From Setomelanomma holmii (taxonomy: Eukaryota > Ascomycota > Dothideomycetes > Pleosporales > Phaeosphaeriaceae): a stretch of DNA of 64,000 nucleotides. Position numbers and translations under genes: made by a program. The stretch covers positions 1 through 64,000 of the forward strand of contig ML978251.1 of assembly GCA_010015745.1 (NCBI GenBank), written 5' to 3'. Under the pieces are notes generated by a model that saw only the letters and a program-made list of their open reading frames with translations, made no database searches and was not told the origin of the DNA. How positions within the stretch are numbered: the first letter of the stretch is position 1; each line of letters starts with the position of its first letter. Positions 56,199 to 64,000 of the stretch are shown piece after piece.

Positions 56199-56831
56199 TC
56201 TTGCAATGATGTAAGAATCTGAATTGTCCTATTGAAGCTGAGGTACGTCAATGAGGAGCTTCTTCAAAGTCGAAAGGGAGGGTAAGTAGGTTGCAGGAGT
56301 CCAGGGATATCATTTCATACATCATCTCCAACATGGAAAGTTGGCCAGGTCTGATGCTGAATGTGGCGCTAATGATGTCAGGCACGACCGTTGTGGCACC
56401 GGGTGGGGGCGCTTTCCTTGTTCAGATAAGGTTGCTGGACTAGCGCGATCTGCGGACATGGTACGGCAGGCTTCGAGACCCTGGCGGTTGATGTTTCGCA
56501 TACGGAGCTCGACAGACTTCGACAGATGGCACGTCGAGGACTGCCTTTCATACTCTACATGCTTCTTCGTCTTCTAATTCTATAATTCGGTTCTTTGCAC
56601 TCGCCCCGTCATTCCATTTATGACCCGTTCGTAGTCGACAGGGATTCCACAGTGAGGATACGTGAATGTCTGGGACCGCGTACACCGAACGCGATCTCGC
56701 GATGAACCACATTCACCTGCTGCAGCGCACATAGAAACGCACAACAGGCCAGTGAGTCAAATGTCTCTTTACTGTCATTACCACGCGCGAATGGCATCCC
56801 CGGCACCCGCCCCAAGTTCGACCACGCAGCC

Positions 56832-59800
56832 ATGCTCGAGAACGACACCATCCTCAGGCTCAAGCGCTCGAACAGCGATGTCGATGATCTCGTTCCCGAT
56901 GGCGACGTCACGCCGCCGAGCTCGCCGGGCTCAAAGGCGCATGCGACAAGAGGCTCCAGGTCATTCTCGTGGTCAAAGCTAACAGAGTCAATCAAAGGCA
57001 AGGGCCCATCGTCTCGCTCCTCTCGCGGTTCTTCGTTCGGAAATAAGTCTATATCGAGTCCCATCGTCAATACCAGCAATCCGCTGTGTCCGCCTACACC
57101 GGCGATAGACTCAAAGACCGCATCGCCTGCTTCGTACCTGCCACCAGTGCTGTCGAGTCCAAGCTTGTACGAACTCGATCGCAGACCGAATACCTCACAC
57201 TCATACTCGTCGTCTGAGTCGACATACCAATTCCCACCTCTCGACCCTCCGCCACCGGATCGTCCGCCTCCACCAGTACCTAAAACGCCGAGCTTTGCAA
57301 GCAAAGGCAGTGGGCGTGACGACCTACTCGATCGCATACCAGAGTCGCCTTTGGAGCTCGACAGCCTGTTTGACTCCGTGAAGCTAGACGAGGTAGATAG
57401 AAAGCTTGAAAAGATGGAACCCACGCGTCTCGAGCCAACGTGGCTGCAGCCTCCAACAGGGGGCACGAAATATCGCGCTATGGAGGAGGCAAAGCAAATG
57501 GAAGAGCTGGTTGCAGAAAGGGCAAAGCGCAGTGGAGACAAGGAACCTCCGCCATACGAGTTTCTTGAGCTCATTGGCAAAGGTGCTTATGGTCGTGTGT
57601 ACAAGGGAAAGAGTCGCGTGACAGGTGGTCTGGTCGCTATCAAGATTATCGACATCGACAACCAAGACTATGCAGAGATGACGACTGAGAACCTCGCGCA
57701 GACGATCAAAGAGATTGATATCCTCCAGCAGCTGCGAGACAGCAAGGCGCGACCATACGTCAACATCATTGAGGAAGCGCGGACAGTGCATAACGAATTG
57801 TGGATCGTCAGCGAGTATGCCAGCGGTGGCAGTGTCAACACCTTGATGAAGCCCACGCACATGATCAAGGACCCTGGGCCTGGGCTCCCGGAGAAGTTCA
57901 TCATCCCCATTGCGCGCGAGCTTGCACTGGGCTTGAAGTACGTCCACGAAGCTGGCGTGCTGCACAGAGATCTCAAGACCAACAACGTGCTCATCCTGGA
58001 AGACGGACGAGTCCAGCTCTGCGATTTTGGCGTATCTGGTACCCTCGAACCACAAAAGTCTAAGCGATCGACCATCGTGGGTACCCCTGCCTGGATGGCT
58101 CCGGAACTGCAACAAGAATGGGTAAAGGATGCGGATCCGCGCAACCCGTTGCAGCCAAAGGAAATCCAATACGGCAACGAAATCGACATCTGGGCGTACG
58201 GCTGCACCATTCATGAGATGGCGAGCGGCTTTCCACCACATCACAGAATCAATCAACTCGAATTGCCGAATGCTGGAGCCCCAGTGCTTGAAGGCGATCG
58301 CTACTCTCAAGATCTGAAGGACTTTCTTGCTTTTGTATTCCAGCCTGATCCCAAAGATCGACCAACACCTGACCAGATTCTGGAACATCCCTATATTGCA
58401 GGGTCGACGAAGCTCTACCCAACGTTTACTCTTGTCAAGCTTGTGGAGGAGTACTACAAATGGGAGCAACAAGGCGGCGCACGCGCTTCTCTCTTCAACC
58501 CATACGGAGCTCAAGCGCCAGACCCACTCTCTTCCTCAGAAGAAGAGGACGATGACGACTGGTCTTTCAGCACGACCGACGAGTTTGAGCAAGAGCATGC
58601 ACCAATGTTCGCGGACCCATTCGCGGCACCACAAGCGTTCGATGGCATCAACATCCCGCCTGTACAGGATATGGGTCGATTTGAGCAACTGCAGGCCAGA
58701 TTCAAGGAAGAGTCAATCGTTCGTGGTCAGCAGCGGCTCAACAAGCTATTTGACAAGAGCACCACTCCGTACAGGTACAGCATGACTGACAATGAAGAGA
58801 GCACAGGAGGCCGGCCGCCGTCAGATCTTGTTCTTCGCGACTTCAACCCCGGTGCGCCGAACCGCGAGACCGTCATTGACCTGGACTTCTCCATGCCATC
58901 GGTTGAAGAGCCAAGTATAGATCTCGGCGAGGTCCCTACAATCCGGGCAGGGCGAATGAAGAGCATACTACGCGAGATGGCAGAAGAGGAAGAACGAGAC
59001 GCAATCAATCAGGATGATGACTTGACGAAACGAGCGACGCGTGACTGGAAGTTCCCCTCTGGCGATGCTTCGTCCGACAAGCGCGATACTATGGCATGGT
59101 CGTTCCCGTCAGAACCGGCAAATAGAAAGACGATGGAGTGGTCTTTCCCGTCAGAACCACAGCCAAAGCGCGAGACCATGGAGTGGTCATTTGCTTCGGC
59201 TCAACCACAAAAGCCAAACAGGCGGACAGTAGAGTGGACGTTCGACGCCGCGATGGCTGAGGGGAATTATGATGCGCCTAGAAATCGAGCGTCCCGAAGA
59301 CCTGAGACGCGGGAATGGAAGTTCCCCAAGCCAGACGACAGCCGCAAGACGCAAGATTTTTCATTCCCGATGCAAAGTCCTGTCAGAAATCGACACGGAA
59401 AGAGCATGTCGGGCTCGTCGTCATCACCCACTCTTGCCCCAGGCTTCCGCCCAAGCCTGCGACATGCCGCCATGATGCCCGTTGGCGAAACAGATGGCTT
59501 CCCTCAGGTCAGCGACTCACCTGAGTCTCCCTTACGATCATCCATGATCGATCTTGACATGGCCATGGTGGAAGACTACCGCCCATCTACCTCAGGGTCC
59601 GATGCCATTCATACCGCTGGCACCGTCAATGAGAACCCCTTCAACCTCGAAGATCAAGTCCAGCTTAGCCAAAACAATCAGCGCGCGTCCTACCACTTCC
59701 AATCAAAATCTGAGCCTAATCAGACCGTGCCTGGACTACTGACGCCCCAGCAGCAGGGTGAGCAAGGGCATCCGGCCAACCAGATGCATGCGCGGGGCGT

Positions 59801-60494
59801 CAGTTCGGCGTCGCAGGTACAGGCACATACAAAGCAGCAACGGGAAGGACTACAATCCGCACCGCAACATCGCGTCCAAAGATCGCAGCAGAGTCTCTGG
59901 GACGGCTGGAGTCATGCCCAGGCATATGGTCTAGGAAGTGATGATCAGAGTCCGCCCATGAGCGTCGTTACAGATATGAGTCTTGAAGATGAGGACGTAG
60001 ACGACATGTGGGACAACTTTGAGAGGCTAAATCTCCAAACACAGAAGAGGTTGCAAGCTTATGGCACAACAAGAAGCAGCAGGCGGACAGACAGCACATT
60101 TAGCTCACAGAATTCGACATTACTCGACAGCGATACAGAGTATCCGTACTCGAGCGACTCGGCATATGAACATGACCCGCAGCCAACACAAGTCCAGAAC
60201 TATAGAAAGAGTCGCGTCTCTGCCGGTCCAGATGGTCGTCCGCTCGTTGATTTTCCTATACCGCGCGGCGTTGATCCAGAACTTCTGGTGGGGGTCGATG
60301 TGGATCCAAGGAGTATGGCAGACTTGCTGCTCAGCAGTGCGGTGGACCTGCGGGACGGGACGAGGGCAGGGAGAGATTTGCTTAGGGCGATGAGGTTGGA
60401 GGAGGTTGTTGAGACTGGTAACGGCGGGGTACAGGAGGAGATTGAGGATGACGGCGAGGGGCAGGGCACGGTTAGACTGGTGGGGAGGGGTTGA
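56832..60494 (+). CDS. Ste20/GCK-family protein kinase (Kic1/Nak1/POD-6-like)
   Basis: A single exon encodes 1220 residues. Residues 1-235 are Ser/Pro-rich with a proline cluster PPLDPPPPDRPPPPVP. The kinase domain spans about 240-525: GKGAYGRVYKG (249), VAIKIID with Lys269, HRDLKTNNV (378), DFGVSG (398) and GTPAWMAPE (417). All catalytic residues are present. An acidic stretch SSSEEEDDDDW follows, then at 733-848 seven copies of a Trp/Phe motif (see finding), and a long disordered tail ending in GVDVDPRSMADLLLSS. Kinases with this plan in filamentous fungi belong to the MST/GCK group that activates NDR kinases in the RAM/MOR polarity network. The assignment to Kic1/Nak1 is by architecture, not by alignment. 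The frame is open upstream of 56832 without an ATG. Confidence 0.85.
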   Translation: MLENDTILRLKRSNSDVDDLVPDGDVTPPSSPGSKAHATRGSRSFSWSKLTESIKGKGPSSRSSRGSSFGNKSISSPIVNTSNPLCPPTPAIDSKTASPASYLPPVLSSPSLYELDRRPNTSHSYSSSESTYQFPPLDPPPPDRPPPPVPKTPSFASKGSGRDDLLDRIPESPLELDSLFDSVKLDEVDRKLEKMEPTRLEPTWLQPPTGGTKYRAMEEAKQMEELVAERAKRSGDKEPPPYEFLELIGKGAYGRVYKGKSRVTGGLVAIKIIDIDNQDYAEMTTENLAQTIKEIDILQQLRDSKARPYVNIIEEARTVHNELWIVSEYASGGSVNTLMKPTHMIKDPGPGLPEKFIIPIARELALGLKYVHEAGVLHRDLKTNNVLILEDGRVQLCDFGVSGTLEPQKSKRSTIVGTPAWMAPELQQEWVKDADPRNPLQPKEIQYGNEIDIWAYGCTIHEMASGFPPHHRINQLELPNAGAPVLEGDRYSQDLKDFLAFVFQPDPKDRPTPDQILEHPYIAGSTKLYPTFTLVKLVEEYYKWEQQGGARASLFNPYGAQAPDPLSSSEEEDDDDWSFSTTDEFEQEHAPMFADPFAAPQAFDGINIPPVQDMGRFEQLQARFKEESIVRGQQRLNKLFDKSTTPYRYSMTDNEESTGGRPPSDLVLRDFNPGAPNRETVIDLDFSMPSVEEPSIDLGEVPTIRAGRMKSILREMAEEEERDAINQDDDLTKRATRDWKFPSGDASSDKRDTMAWSFPSEPANRKTMEWSFPSEPQPKRETMEWSFASAQPQKPNRRTVEWTFDAAMAEGNYDAPRNRASRRPETREWKFPKPDDSRKTQDFSFPMQSPVRNRHGKSMSGSSSSPTLAPGFRPSLRHAAMMPVGETDGFPQVSDSPESPLRSSMIDLDMAMVEDYRPSTSGSDAIHTAGTVNENPFNLEDQVQLSQNNQRASYHFQSKSEPNQTVPGLLTPQQQGEQGHPANQMHARGVSSASQVQAHTKQQREGLQSAPQHRVQRSQQSLWDGWSHAQAYGLGSDDQSPPMSVVTDMSLEDEDVDDMWDNFERLNLQTQKRLQAYGTTRSSRRTDSTFSSQNSTLLDSDTEYPYSSDSAYEHDPQPTQVQNYRKSRVSAGPDGRPLVDFPIPRGVDPELLVGVDVDPRSMADLLLSSAVDLRDGTRAGRDLLRAMRLEEVVETGNGGVQEEIEDDGEGQGTVRLVGRG

Positions 60495-61171
60495 TGGGGG
60501 GATTTGACATGATTTGGCGTCCATGGCGTGAATTGGGCATATGGGTGCATGGTATGGACGGTGTCATCGGTCTGTGTTATGGCGTTTTCTAGAACTTTCA
60601 GGGATGTTCGACTGTTGGACTGGCACCTGCGGTCTGGTTTTCCATGATCATGATCATCTGACACGCCCTGAGAACAACCCCAATAAGCCTATTACATGGG
60701 CGCAAACCGGACCAAAAGTAATAAGAGCGATGTAGACTGAAGACTCCTTTGCTAAAGAGCTTTAACAACAACTAACACTTCACGTCATTGGGACGGTACC
60801 CTCGTAATATTTTTCAGCTCTAGAAACGCCAGACCTCATTAGTATCCTGTTTGATTCGTGAGCTTGGTGAAGATGAACATGCTATCTCACCGGCATTTCG
60901 ATTATCTTCAATGTTGTGCATCGTAATTTGCTCATCGAGCCGAATCATAATCCCGAAATCGACTCGCCATGGTCGCCAATCGGTGAGTGAAGGTTCTCCA
61001 CTGAAAAGTTGGGAGCCGGGGTTTAGCCGAGGATTAGCGCCACCCTGTCGCGTGGTGCAGTTTGCAGTTTATCCCCCGCTTACCGCACCGCCATTTTCAC
61101 CAGGCACCGCCCTCATCCTTTACTCACCATACAGAACCGATGTGAACCACTTCGACAATCTCCTTCACACC
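60495..61171. other. Intergenic region, kinase 3' UTR and RRN3 promoter
   Basis: The frame of RRN3 stays open upstream to 60851, but codons there (for example around 60905-61010) look non-coding and RRN3 homologues do not extend that far. No other gene was seen. Confidence 0.5.
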
Positions 61172-63208
61172 ATGGTCTCTCTCGCCTCAATCAACCGAGC
61201 GACCGACATCGTCGCCCCAAGCGTAGGCGGCGGCAGCCTGAAGCGCAAGAACCTGGACCACTCCTCCGACGTCGAAAACACAACCTCGAGTCAGCTGAAA
61301 CGCCGCCGAGTCGCATTCAACCCCGACGTCGATGTACGGATACTGTCCGACGAGAATGATAAGAGTCTGGAGCTAGTGGGCGAAGAGGTGCGGCGCGCGA
61401 TAGAGAAGCACGCGACGGGCGACCAGGCATCCTACGACGTGCTCAAGGGCCTGTTCAGGGAAGACCCGCGATCCTCGAATGCGCCGCTTTCTGGCCTGCT
61501 GCACAAGTATGTCATTGCGCTCACCAACAACGTCCACCTGCTCGATCACACCTGCAAAGGCCTGGTGCACGCCATCATCGACTGCCACTGGACAGCACGG
61601 AATGACGCCTTTGTGCGCTCGTACCGGTATTTCTTGCGGTCACTGCTGTCTATACACTCCGGCTTCATGTCGAATGTCCTCCAAGAGCTCGTCTCAATGT
61701 TCCTCGAGGCGCCCTCAATCACAGCAAGGCAGCAGGACGATCCGCCCATTGAGCGCGTGCGGGTCCAGGCGCGGATACACGAGTGCTTGAGGTCGATCCT
61801 CCGCAACATTCCCATGGCGAGCGCTTTCTTGTCGCCAATTCTGGGAGCGAAATTTCCATATCCCGACGACGATGCGCGGACCCACGTGCAGTACATTCGG
61901 AATATTCTCAAGGTGGTGGACTATTGCCCAGAGCTCAAAGGCGAAATCTTTTCTCTCGTCACGGACAAGCTGGTCAAGATCGACGTGCAGATTCAGGTGG
62001 ATATGGAGGAATTGGAGGACGATATCGAGGAGCGACTTGTGGGTGATGCGATCAACGAGGATGCGGATAGCGACAGTGACAACGAGTCGGTGTCGAGTGA
62101 GGAAAGTCTTGAGCCAGAGGAGCAGCGACTGAAGGATATCAGACAGGCTGTCAGCAAACTCGACACTATCATGGACCTGCTGTTCACGCATTACGACTCC
62201 ATCTTCGCGGAAGACCGATTCGAGGCGGACGAGCTATTCGAGAGTCTTCTCTCGCAATTCGCAGCGACAATCCTTCCCACATATCGCTCCCGACACACCC
62301 AATTCTTGCTTTTCCACTTCAGCCAGACGTCGGCAGACCGCACAGAGCAGTTTGCTGGCGCCTGCTCGCATCTTGCATTCGATCAAAACCGACCACATAT
62401 TCTCCGCGTCACCGCCGCTGCATACCTCGGTTCCTTTATTGCGCGTGGTGCTCACGTATCTTCAGACACCGTCAGGGCAGTCTTTGATCTTCTCTGCCAC
62501 CACTTGGAGATTCTTCGCACAACCCACGAGCCAGGCTGCAAGGGCCCAGACCTACGACGCTACGGAACATACTATGCCATCTCACAAGCTCTCCTCTACA
62601 CGTTCTGCTTTCGATGGCGCGACCTGATCGTCACACACGACGGCAATCCACCTACCGACTACGACATCATAAACCAAGTCGACGACTTTACATGGTACAA
62701 CAAAACCCAGCAAATCCTCCACCGCAACATCCTCTCCAAGCTCAACCCGCTCAAAATCTGCGCCCCCACCATCGTCGCCCAATTCGCACGCATGGCACAC
62801 CATCTCCGCTTCCTCTACGTCTTCCCACTCATCGAAACCAACAAGCGCGTCCGGCTCGCGCGCAGTCTTGCCAGCGGGTATCTCGATGGCATGGGCGGGC
62901 GTGAGACGGCGCTGAGCAATAAGAAGGGCGAGGAGACGTATTTGCTGGACGCGTATTTTCCGTTCGATCCGTACGTGCTGCCGAAGAGTAAGAGGTGGCT
63001 TGAGCAGGATTATGTGAGCTGGAAACCGGTGCCGGGAATGCCGGTTGAGAGGGATGAGGATGAGGAGGATGAGGAGGAGGAGGAGGAGGAGGAGGAGGAG
63101 GATGATGATGAAGAGGAGGATGATGATACGGAGTCGGAGAGGGACGAAGACGAAGATATTATCCAGCCGGATGATCTGGACGACGGCAGCACGGAGACCA
63201 GTATTTGA
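61172..63208 (+). CDS. rrn3: RNA polymerase I initiation factor Rrn3 (TIF-IA)
   Basis: A single exon encodes 678 residues from ATGGTCTCTC at 61172. It carries RRN3-family landmarks: SGLLHKYVIALTNNVHLLD, IIDCHWTARNDAFVRSYRYF, KLDTIMDLLFTHYDSIF, RTEQFAGACSHL, RVTAAAYLGSFIARGAHV, YYAISQALLYTFCFRW and the end region NPLKICAPTIVAQFARMAHH. A Ser/acidic patch (about 296-319, DADSDSDNESVSSEES) lies in the known phospho-regulated loop. The C-terminal 50 residues are an extreme Asp/Glu run. Rrn3 bridges Pol I to core factor at rDNA promoters and responds to TOR signalling. It is an essential housekeeping gene and appears intact. Confidence 0.95.
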   Translation: MVSLASINRATDIVAPSVGGGSLKRKNLDHSSDVENTTSSQLKRRRVAFNPDVDVRILSDENDKSLELVGEEVRRAIEKHATGDQASYDVLKGLFREDPRSSNAPLSGLLHKYVIALTNNVHLLDHTCKGLVHAIIDCHWTARNDAFVRSYRYFLRSLLSIHSGFMSNVLQELVSMFLEAPSITARQQDDPPIERVRVQARIHECLRSILRNIPMASAFLSPILGAKFPYPDDDARTHVQYIRNILKVVDYCPELKGEIFSLVTDKLVKIDVQIQVDMEELEDDIEERLVGDAINEDADSDSDNESVSSEESLEPEEQRLKDIRQAVSKLDTIMDLLFTHYDSIFAEDRFEADELFESLLSQFAATILPTYRSRHTQFLLFHFSQTSADRTEQFAGACSHLAFDQNRPHILRVTAAAYLGSFIARGAHVSSDTVRAVFDLLCHHLEILRTTHEPGCKGPDLRRYGTYYAISQALLYTFCFRWRDLIVTHDGNPPTDYDIINQVDDFTWYNKTQQILHRNILSKLNPLKICAPTIVAQFARMAHHLRFLYVFPLIETNKRVRLARSLASGYLDGMGGRETALSNKKGEETYLLDAYFPFDPYVLPKSKRWLEQDYVSWKPVPGMPVERDEDEEDEEEEEEEEEEDDDEEEDDDTESERDEDEDIIQPDDLDDGSTETSI

Positions 63209-63727
63209 TTCCTGCATCAACCATTTGGGAGTTTTGGACTTGATTTAGGGCCGCATAGCTTTGGCGTAACCCGGTGCATATACTGGCGCATCTTTGGGTT
63301 GGAAGTTTATGGTCTGGATTGGATCTTACGATATGAATGGGATAGGATATATGCAGCTACGTGGAACACAAACAATTGAAACATTCAAACATTCCATTTG
63401 CCAGTGTTCCTCTTTTCGAATTGTCATGGGCCTGTGCTGTCACGGCAACTCTGCCATGTGCTAATTGCGCAGCTTGGGAAGGACGCGACGTGTAGATAGT
63501 CTTGCATTCCGTCTCATTACTATATCGTCTTGGGTTTCGTTGTACACCCTCTCTATATCTCTCTTCAACCCATACATACCAACCAAGCTTGCTCAGATTC
63601 TCTCGCTTTGGATTCTCCCAGTATTTTCCCCATCATCTACCCACCCTCCCCGCCTCCCAACATCCCCCAAGTCCCCCCGCCCATCCCATCCTCCCCGACA
63701 ATCCACCCAAGCCCAAGCAAAATGCAT
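63209..63727. other. Convergent intergenic region
   Basis: It lies between the 3' ends of RRN3 and the cyclophilin gene. The pyrimidine-rich 63540-63720 stretch has no coding pattern. No gene was seen. Confidence 0.5.
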
Positions 63728-64000
63728 TCACATCTCCCCACACTGACTAATTACCACATCCTGATTCGGCTTGCCCTCGGGGTTCGCGACCGTGCGCGTG
63801 TTTTCAATCTTGGTAACGACGTCCATGCCCTCGATCACGTTGCCGAAAACAACGTGTTTACCGTTCAAGTGCGGCGTGCCGGATTTGGCGGTGATGATGA
63901 AGAATTGGCAGCCATTGGTATTGGGTCCGCTATTCTGGGGGATGTTAGTGAAGAGTTTGGTAAAGTTCAGTTTGAGAAGGGGAGGGTACGTACTGCCATG
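63728..64000 (-). CDS. Cyclophilin (peptidyl-prolyl isomerase), PPIH-like, 3' part
   Basis: The gene is cut by the window edge. The last exon 63934-63728 encodes NSGPNTNGCQFFIITAKSG, LNGKHVVFGNVIEGMDVV and ends QDVVISQCGEM before TGA. A 59-bp intron (63993-63935, GTACGT...CCAG) separates it from seven bases of the previous exon, which read MA. The joined SMAN-SGPNTNGCQFF motif is the cyclophilin active-site loop. The terminus VVISQCGEM matches cyclophilin H/Cyp3, the U4/U6.U5 snRNP-associated isomerase, more than cytosolic CypA. The N-terminal half lies beyond 64000. Confidence 0.88.
   Translation of the reverse strand, partial: HGSTYPPLLKLNFTKLFTNIPQNSGPNTNGCQFFIITAKSGTPHLNGKHVVFGNVIEGMDVVTKIENTRTVANPEGKPNQDVVISQCGEM

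Noticed and set aside
57384..58514. 376-residue minus-strand frame
   Set aside because: It lies opposite the kinase domain, whose catalytic motifs are all in place on the plus strand; no motif is recognisable in the antisense frame.
60851..61171. Upstream extension of the RRN3 frame by 107 codons
   Set aside because: The frame is open, but its codons look non-coding and the family begins near the ATG at 61172.
62582..63220. 212-residue minus-strand frame with a poly-Leu/Ile stretch
   Set aside because: The hydrophobic run is the complement of the Asp/Glu-rich tail of RRN3 and is not a membrane protein.
1..64000. CRISPR arrays, rRNA genes, bacterial operons, origins
   Set aside because: No regularly spaced direct repeats with unique spacers and no conserved rRNA blocks were seen; gene structure is eukaryotic.

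Overview
The window is nuclear DNA of a filamentous ascomycete. Genes carry short GT-AG introns of about 45-70 bp, and the protein set is typical of the group: Vps8, Rrn3, a Kic1/Nak1-like kinase, MYND/DUF4470 and DUF4336 proteins, and 2EXR-like genes. The transposon families and their stop-codon decay resemble repeat-induced point mutation (RIP). Together these suggest a dothideomycete, probably Pleosporales. That placement is inferred from gene and transposon flavour, not from a marker gene.

Layout. (1) 1-17.9 kb is a transposon graveyard. It holds two same-strand copies of a large RecQ-helicase element (about 0.99-4.15 kb and 11.07-12.50 kb), two hAT remnants, at least four LTR pieces, a minus-strand Ty1/copia element (about 13.0-16.6 kb), and the 3' end of a pogo-type transposase that was itself hit by an LTR element. 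One intact host-type gene, DUF4470/MYND (7401-9298), sits inside it. (2) 18.4-33.8 kb is mostly ordinary host sequence: a secreted bacterial-type trypsin-fold protease, VPS8, a GPALPP/DUF3752 protein, a five-exon FAD-linked oxidase, two decayed small genes and a DUF4336 gene. (3) 34-40 kb is a second transposon block: a truncated pogo transposase, a solo LTR, and a 5'-truncated LINE with reverse transcriptase and RNase H, ending in an (ATGA)n tail. (4) 40-52.9 kb is an accessory stretch dominated by broken genes: 2EXR-like proteins, a GH114-CBM1 enzyme with three single-base deletions, an unrecognised pseudogene and a diverged Cys-rich repeat family. An MFS transporter and one intact 2EXR-like gene lie among them. 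(5) 53-64 kb is conserved housekeeping sequence: a mitochondrial PPR protein, a low-complexity Lys/Pro protein, a GCK-family kinase, the Pol I factor RRN3, and the 3' end of a spliceosomal-type cyclophilin.

How it fits together. No operon-like pathway is visible; the genes act in separate processes (endosomal tethering, Pol I initiation, polarity kinase signalling, mitochondrial RNA metabolism, secreted hydrolysis). The main story is compartmentalisation: transposon blocks with C-to-T/G-to-A type decay alternate with intact housekeeping genes, and between them lies a belt of recently broken accessory genes. I found no tRNA, rRNA or CRISPR.
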